Shown: positions 58,765-64,000 of the stretch, piece after piece | Numbering within the stretch: position 1 is the stretch's first letter | Layout: every line of letters starts with the position of its first letter | Source of the DNA: Eudorina sp. 2006-703-Eu-15 | Lineage: Eukaryota > Chlorophyta > Chlorophyceae > Chlamydomonadales > Volvocaceae | DNA: 64,000 nucleotides | Assembly (NCBI GenBank): GCA_003117195.1 | Contig: BDSI01000058.1 | Coordinates: 1-64,000 of the forward strand | Direction: 5' to 3' | Position numbers and translations under genes: made by a program | The notes under the pieces: generated by a model | The model's input: only the letters and a program-made list of their open reading frames with translations | Databases searched by the model: none | What the model was told of the DNA's origin: nothing

Positions 58765-59592
58765 GTGCGCACTGCTGTGCAGCCGTCAGCCGTGCCTGAC
58801 ACGTCACCATCATCGCCGCCGCCGTTCAACACGCAGCGCCTAGCCCTCATCGTCCGTCAGCCTGCCCGCCGCGTAGGTTGCATGCGTGCCCGTGCCGCTG
58901 CAATCTCTACACCGTCGGGAGTCGACTCGGCCGACCGCGATTGGATGCTGGCGCGCTCTACGTTCCTCGACTTCGACGCACAGTTTGGCCCGTTTACCGT
59001 CGACGCCTGCTGTGATGACTACGGCATCAACGCCCACGTCACGCCGTTCTTCTCGCCGTCTCGCTCCTTTCTTTCGGCCTGTGTCGAAGGAGAGTGTGTC
59101 TGGATGGTTCCGCCTCCCGCCAACCCGTCCGCCTTCGTCGCCCAGCACCTGGAGTCCAAGTCCGCCAACCCTCGCACCTCAGCCGTCATCATCTTGCCGG
59201 ACCTCCCCGACGCCCCCTGGGCGCCCCTCATCCGCCACATGACAGTCATCCGCCGCTTTCCAGCCGGAGCGCCTGTCATCTGTCGCCGCAGCCCCACCGA
59301 CGCCTCCAAGTATGAAGACCCCGGCCCCGCTCCGTGGCCGCTCGTCGCGCTTCATGATCCACCGTCGTCCATCCCCTTCAACCTCGCCACTACCTCCGCA
59401 ACCTCACTGCCGTCTCTGCCTCCTTCTCTGCCTACCTCGCCTCCTCCCCCTCCTACCTTGTCATGTGCAGCTGACGGCAAGGGTGGCAACCCTGGACGAC
59501 GAGCTGGAGACCCTGGCGGCGGGGCAACTCGCCGCCGGGGGGCTGGAGGCCTCGGCGGGGGGGCAACCCCTCGCCGGGCGACCGGCGTCTAG
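58765..59592 (+). pseudogene. Methyltransferase-like (phage Dam-type) domain in the retroelement
   Basis: About residues 50-175 of this frame (58910-59290) read DRDWML, FGPFTVDACCDDYGINAHVT, FSPSRSFLSA, ECVWMVPPPANPSAF, SAVIILPDLPDAPW and VIRRFPAGAPV. The pattern (F-x-x-D-A, N-A, W-x-x-PP, LLP) resembles phage Dam-type N6-adenine methyltransferase domains found in some algal retroelements. The catalytic N/D-P-P-Y/F site reads V-P-P-P, so activity is unlikely. The frame then degrades into Ser/Pro- and Gly-rich sequence. The frame continues upstream without stop to about 58640, where TTTTTTTCAATTTAACCCCCAG resembles a 3' splice site. Confidence 0.5.
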
Positions 59593-60163
59593 AGGTCCCT
59601 CAGGGCCGCCGGTCGCCGGTGCAGATGCACTACAACAAGCCGTGCTCCTATTTCGCACGGAGGCCGCAACTTTGCGACGGTTGCGGCCTGTGCCGGCGCT
59701 GCCATTGCGCCTGCGGGCTGGGACTGGGGAGGTTTTGGGAGTCAACACAGCACTGGTGCAGCACGTCTTGTTCCCGGCAGCAGTAGGGGGTGAGGGGATA
59801 TCAGTTTTGGAGCTCCCGGGTGGCTTTGCCTCTGGCCTTCTCGCGTGCTTGGGTTCGGGATTTAGGGTTCAACGCTACGCGCACCTGTCCTGTGACACCC
59901 GTGAGCGGCGCGCAGTTGCCCAGCTGGTGCCCATCTGGGCTCTTCACTTCGCAGGCCAGCTAACGGCAGGTGCCTGGGACTCTAAATTCGTCCCAGAGTT
60001 CGGTACTACAGCAGAACTGCTACATTGGGCAGCCTACGCGCGTCTGCCTGCCGCCCGGGGACCGGGAGGCCATCGTGCGTCGTGTGCACGCCGTGGCTCA
60101 CCTCGGTATAAGGCGGACTCTGGCGCTGGTGCAGCTGGGCTACTGGTGGTACCGGATGCGTAA
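59312..60163 (+). pseudogene. Fragment with C5-DNA-methyltransferase motif I-like sequence
   Basis: Near 59797-59920 the frame reads ISVLELPGGFASGLLACLGS, then RVQRYAHLSCDTRERRAVA. This resembles the SAM-binding motif I (LELF-G-G-x-x-x-G) and the acidic motif II region of cytosine-5 methyltransferases, with P replacing F. No PCQ catalytic loop (motif IV) follows; the frame runs into the integrase leader within 50 codons. Upstream ARVATLDDELETLAAGQLA could form a short coiled coil. Confidence 0.4.
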
Positions 60164-61076
60164 AACCGTCCGCAGCTGCTGGCTGTGCGACATGACCAAC
60201 AGCGGCGGTACGGCGCGTCCGGTTCAGCTACAGCCGTTGGCGATCAAGGGCATGTTTTACCGCTGGGGCATCGACCTGGCGGGACCGCTGCCCCCGACGG
60301 TGCCGCACGGCTACACCTATGCCATGGTCTGCATCGAGCACTTCACCAAGCACGCGGAGTTCTTCGCGCTGCGCAACAAGCAACCTGAGGAGAAGTCCCG
60401 TGGTCTGTTGGAGCTCATCGCTCGCTTCTCGGCTCCGGCTGAGGTTCTGACGGATCGCGGTGGCGAATTCCAGGGTGCCTTTCATCAACTTCTTCTGCAG
60501 TGTTTTGTGGATCATCGCTTCACCTCCGCCGGTCACCCCCAGGCAGACGGGGCGGCTGAGCGGCTGGTGAGGGTGGTGAAGGCGGCTCTGCGCAAGCACT
60601 GCACGGAGACCCAGCGCTCGGACGACTGGGATCAGCAGCTGCCTTGGCTGGCGCTTGCCTATCGCTGCTCGCCCCAGGCCTCGACCCGGCTCTCGCCATA
60701 CGAACTCATGTTCGGCGTGAAACCGGTCGTGCCGCCTGCGGTGCGGGAGCGTGTGGAGGCGCCGCTGGGGCCGGAAGGGAGGATGACGGTGGAGGCATAC
60801 GCGGCAGCGCTCCTGGAGCGCGCCGCTCTGCTGCGGCGGCACGCTCCCATCGCCGCGGCGAATTTGCTCATCGCGCAGCACCGAGACAGCCGGCGCTACG
60901 CCCACGTGAGGTCGGGACAGTACCGGCCGCCCTCGCAGGAGTTCGCTCCCGGGGACTACGTCTACGTGAGGCGGCCTGCAGTGAACAACACTCTGCAGGT
61001 GCCGGTGTACGATGAAGTAGTGCTGCGGGTAGAGCGGGTTGGGTTGCGTGTCGGTTTATTTGTGCCATTACCATGA
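59970..61076 (+). CDS. int: Retroviral-type integrase (DDE) of Ty3/gypsy element
   Basis: Inserts element cDNA into host DNA. HHCC zinc-binding module: VHAVAHLG (H-x3-H) and SCWLCD (C-x2-C) about 30 residues later. Catalytic core: D in YRWGIDLAGPLP (about 60265), D in VLTDRGGEF (about 60452) and E in PQADGAAERLVR (about 60556), the D,D-35-E spacing expected. The tail holds WLALAYRCSPQASTRLSPYELMFG and GDYVYVRR, an SH3-like C-terminal region. Reading is continuous to a stop at 61074-61076. The N-terminal 20 or so residues from 59970 are probably linker. The domain appears intact although upstream pol is missing. Confidence 0.85.
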   Translation: MPGTLNSSQSSVLQQNCYIGQPTRVCLPPGDREAIVRRVHAVAHLGIRRTLALVQLGYWWYRMRKTVRSCWLCDMTNSGGTARPVQLQPLAIKGMFYRWGIDLAGPLPPTVPHGYTYAMVCIEHFTKHAEFFALRNKQPEEKSRGLLELIARFSAPAEVLTDRGGEFQGAFHQLLLQCFVDHRFTSAGHPQADGAAERLVRVVKAALRKHCTETQRSDDWDQQLPWLALAYRCSPQASTRLSPYELMFGVKPVVPPAVRERVEAPLGPEGRMTVEAYAAALLERAALLRRHAPIAAANLLIAQHRDSRRYAHVRSGQYRPPSQEFAPGDYVYVRRPAVNNTLQVPVYDEVVLRVERVGLRVGLFVPLP

Positions 61077-61344
61077 CCGATGCTATATGGAGCGACGCAT
61101 CCCCCTTCCTATCGCAGAACAGCAACATTCACACATTATGCAAAATCGGGTTTGCGGCACGCCCTTTCTAGTTGAGCAACTGGGTACAGAAGTATACGGC
61201 GCAGGAAGGAATGAACGTTAGGTACGTTGGGCACGGTATGGCATCGCAACTCGTGGAAGAAGTTCGGAACTTCGGATCTGTTTTTATCTGCGCAATTGTG
61301 CCGAGGCAGCCGCCGCTGCAGATTAACGATCTATATATATCGCT

Positions 61345-61442
61345 CCGGTGTGCCAAGATGGCGCAGTTTCGTCTCCCGCAGTGTGTGATGAAGAGGGTAC
61401 GACTGTCACCGATGACCCGCGGTGTCAAGTGTAACCTAGTGT
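61345..61442 (+). repeat. Left arm of a 90-bp inverted repeat
   Basis: GTGCCAAGATGGCGCAGTTT, GCAGTGTGTGATGAAG and CTGTCACCGATGACCCGCGG, then GTGTAAC. The reverse complement matches 62683-62780 with scattered differences, including TTACA-TG-ACCCCGCGG and CACACACTGC. Confidence 0.72.
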
Positions 61443-61645
61443 AACAGCATTGATAATGGTTACATTATAGCATTAAGTTCATATCCAGGCATCCAGTGGG
61501 CGAATCTGTTTACTGGACATCAATTTATCGGTTCGGCCGGTTCACAGGAGTACTGATATCGATGGCCGTCCTGAATGAAGTAGTAATGTCGACTCGGTGG
61601 GCTCCATGTAGGGATCCGTGGGGAGCTACCAGAGATGCCCACCAG

Positions 61646-61945
61646 GGATCGATACCCCCGTGTGCCCACCAGGGAAGCAGGGATACCCCAGTGTGCCCAC
61701 CAGGGAAGCAGGGATACCCCAGTGTGCCCACCAGGGAAGCAGAGATACCCCCGTGTGCCCACCAGGGAAGCAGGGATAACCCCGTGTGCCCACCAGGGAA
61801 GCAGGGATAACCCCGTGTGCCCACCAGGGAAGCAGGGATACCCCCGTGTGCCCACCAGGGAAGCAGGGACACCCCCGTGTGCCCACCAGGGAAGCAGGGA
61901 TACCCCCGTGTGCCCACCAGGGAAGCAGGGATAACCCCGCGGCGC
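61646..61945. repeat. 31-bp minisatellite, about 9-10 copies
   Basis: Unit GGGAAGCAGGGATACCCCNG plus TGTGCCCACCA, head to tail without unique spacers. Variants at TACCCC/TAACCC and CAG/CCG. Confidence 0.95.
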
Positions 61946-63570
61946 TCCGCCGACAGAGCTCTGTCGGCTACGAGGTCACCGGAGCCACAATGCTGCAAAA
62001 AAGGAAAGGGATCAGACCCGGCAGCGTGTCCACCCAAACCCGCAGAGGCTCCCCCAGGGCAACACCACAGTCGGGGCAAGAACGGCACACCAAGAGGGCA
62101 TCGGACGCAGAAATAGCTGCGAAGTCACCCACACTGTCACCCAAAGGCCTGCCAACACCACCTCGGAAGCGGGGCCGCTCCCTGCGCCGCCCAGGCTATA
62201 AGTGGTGGGTGCCCAGCTGCCCACGCCTGGCTCATGACGACTGTGCGGCGGCCGCTGGCCGGACAGAGCGACTCTCACCGCATTGAGCCAGCGCCCCGGC
62301 CCCGGACGAATCCGGCAGATCATCCGTGGCGTGGCTCCCGGCGACAAGAATCCCGGCGACAAGGCCGGTCACGCGGGGCAGCCGCCTGGCAGGGTTGCCA
62401 TAAACCTGCAGCCCGTTTCCTTGCCCATTATTATCATTATAATTATGTATCACCGCCATGTGATTAGGCGGGTCTGGCGCGGTTTCCAGGAGAGGCAATC
62501 CTGGCGCACTGGTAACCTGGTGTAGTGGCCGGTATGGCTGCGTGAACCCCCCGCGGCTGATGGAGGATGGGTGCGCAGTCCTTGGTAGGGGTTGATGAGA
62601 CGAGGCACCTACGAGCTATCTGGGCCCGTTGGAACACCCGGTCGGGATACGGGTCCACCTTGTAACAGTTAATAATAATTATTATGTTACAGTGGACCCC
62701 GCGGTTTATTGGTGACAGCCATAGCTTCCTCACCACACACTGCATATACGAAACCGCGCCACCGTGGCGCACCGGACAGGCTCCACTAGTGCACCGCACA
62801 CACACCCCGCACCCACACTACCCGGGAACTACCCCGTTCCTGAGAACCAACCATAGCCAGGGATAAAGCCCGCTGAGGGGCAGTTAGCCACCAGGACGCC
62901 CCTATTAGCGAATGGCTCACGCCTGCGGTGTTGGCCCGCAGTCTTGGACGGCGACGGGGGCTCGCCAGCCACCATCAGGGGCCTGCCCCACCGGGTCTAT
63001 TACCTCCCTCTTCCAGGTGGGCATGTTGCTGAGTAAATCTGTATACGGTCGGCCGATGTGACTGGCCGATCCACGGCCGCACCTCCCTCTCCCAGAGACC
63101 TAATGCACAGGGCTTGGTACCTTTGCGGTATAATTCGGAACTGGTTTTTTGCTTGACAGCGCCGAAGGCCCATGATGTTTAACCAACACCGTGCTGGAAC
63201 GGCCAGAGTCCCGGCGTGTCGCTGATTCAATACTTTGCGGTTTTGCGGGACAGGCGGTTTAAACATTCATGCACCGGATACACCAACCGAAAATTCCCGG
63301 ATTTCGCTCAAATATCTGCAGTGTTGGGGGTGAGGCAGGTTTAATTCGCCATATTACTCATGCGCTGTGTAGCTGCGTGGTGCAAATGTCATCAAGATAT
63401 TTTTGCGATAATAACTAATAAAACCTATGCAGGATTGTTTTAACAATATTCGAAGGCTTAATTCTGCTTAATTCGCGGCATTATGGCTGTGGTCGCCAGC
63501 TTAACAATTGTGTTGCAGCAATTGTGTTGAAAATGCTCATAACTTTCTACATCACATAAAGGTCCTCCAT
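61946..63570. other. Repeat-flanked and AT-rich tail region without gene
   Basis: Contains the right half of the inverted-repeat interval, short TAATAATTATTATG-type AT runs (62430, 62670) and no recognisable coding exon. Confidence 0.5.
62683..62780 (-). repeat. Right arm of the 90-bp inverted repeat
   Basis: TTACAGTGGACCCCGCGG, GGTGACAGCC, CACCACACACTGC, CGAAACCGCGCCACCGTGGC. Arms are separated by 1.24 kb that contains the 31-bp minisatellite. Related single ends (CTGTCACCGATGACCC...GTAAC) occur at about 23950-23985 and 49305-49340. Confidence 0.72.
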
Positions 63571-63584
63571 AAGGTATTTGCATG

Positions 63585-63604
63585 TTATCAGAGCGGTGCG
63601 CCCT
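63585..63604 (+). other. Possible retroelement primer-binding site
   Basis: TGTTATCAGAGCGGTGCGCC differs by one base from TGGTATCAGAGC, the initiator-tRNA-Met complement used by many plant LTR elements, and directly follows a CA dinucleotide that could end an LTR. No gag is visible in the remaining 400 bp. Confidence 0.3.
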
Positions 63605-64000
63605 CTGGCCCTCAGGGGCTTGTGGTCACCGATGATTAGTAATAATTATAAAATTGTATGTGAGTTTTAACTTTTTTGTCATACGATTATACGTAGGGGA
63701 CCTGTTCGTTTTACGGAGACTTCGGAGCTGGGCTCGGAGCCGTTTAGATGTATTTTGTCAGTAACACAGCAAGCATGTCCTCACCAGGCAGGCTTGATTA
63801 TTTACATATGTACTTAGTGTAATATGTTCCTCTTGAATATTGAGCGCTTCCTGGGACCATCGTCGTGAGATGGTAACCGCTACACAGAACGAATCTTTAC
63901 TTTAATCATCCAAAATTTTGAAACTTACTCCAATCATTATACATACCATTTTGTAATGTTAAAGTATAGTTTGTGCCGTCGTTAACCTGAGACCGTTACT

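Larger units (their letters stand above)
56700..61080 (+). mobile_element. Degenerate Ty3/gypsy-type LTR retrotransposon
   Basis: Order gag (about 56920-58136), methyltransferase-like remnant (58900-59290), second methyltransferase-like motif (59797-59920), integrase (about 60020-61076), all plus strand and GC-rich against AT-richer flanks. No RT YxDD box, RNase H or aspartic protease is visible in the 1.9 kb between gag and integrase, so the element is internally deleted and non-autonomous. No matching LTR pair could be found by eye; the left part near a CTATATAATG (56811-56820) may be a 5' LTR remnant. Boundaries are approximate. Confidence 0.75.

Noticed and set aside
61646..61945. CRISPR-like direct repeats
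   Set aside because: The 31-bp units are adjacent without unique spacers, in a eukaryotic genome, with no cas genes: a minisatellite.

Overview
The window looks like nuclear DNA of a volvocine or other chlamydomonadalean green alga. The reasons are: very GC-rich, intron-rich genes with GT-AG borders; long (GT)n/(CA)n tracts; C-rich intron polypyrimidine stretches; a short interstitial TTTTAGGG run (the Chlamydomonas-type telomere unit); and gene content typical of a photosynthetic eukaryote. I see no bacterial operons, rRNA or CRISPR. I rebuilt four large spliced genes by joining exons at GT-AG borders, checking that reading phase carries across each junction, and comparing the peptides with family motifs. 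Splice borders may be off by a base or two.

Layout. (1) 1-6721, minus: a fatty-acid-amide-hydrolase-type amidase (FAAH, amidase signature family), 13 exons in view including a 20-nt microexon; the last short exon lies beyond the left edge. (2) 6722-8144: a lower-GC shared upstream region between two divergent genes. (3) 8145-18456, plus: a chloroplast FtsH protease of the plant FTSH7/FTSH9 type, 10 exons, 989 codons; its last intron carries a LINE fragment and a tRNA-headed SINE-like element. (4) 18457-23547: repeat-rich intergenic DNA. (5) 23548-28541, minus: a DGAT2-family acyltransferase, 7 exons, about 853 aa, with an unusual low-complexity N-terminal extension of about 540 aa. (6) 28542-37086: 8.5 kb without a recognisable gene, holding minisatellites. 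(7) 37087-54538, minus: a giant gene of 16 exons and about 3,431 aa, with a signal peptide, Pmp-like beta-helix repeats, a Cys-rich/EGF-like part and a polytopic membrane domain. (8) 54539-56700: AT-richer DNA without a recognised gene. (9) about 56700-61080, plus: a decayed Ty3/gypsy-type retrotransposon with gag (zinc knuckle, apparent frameshift), two methyltransferase-like remnants and an integrase, but no visible reverse transcriptase. (10) 61080-64000: a 31-bp minisatellite between inverted repeats, then AT-rich DNA with a possible retroelement primer-binding site.

The genes do not form a pathway. FAAH and the DGAT2-like enzyme both act on fatty acyl groups, FtsH on thylakoid or envelope protein quality control, and the giant protein at the cell surface or an internal membrane; nothing in the sequence links them. 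The most notable signal beyond the genes is a short repeat family (core TATAGGAAATTGGTAGACA on one strand). It recurs in introns of three unrelated genes, nearly always sense-oriented about 30-70 nt upstream of the 3' splice site, with inverted copies just inside the 5' splice site in two FtsH introns, so it resembles an introner-type element. The sharing of a roughly 70-bp (CA)n-tailed 3' end between a LINE and a tRNA-headed SINE-like element, and the methyltransferase-like remnants in the gypsy element, are the other leading observations.
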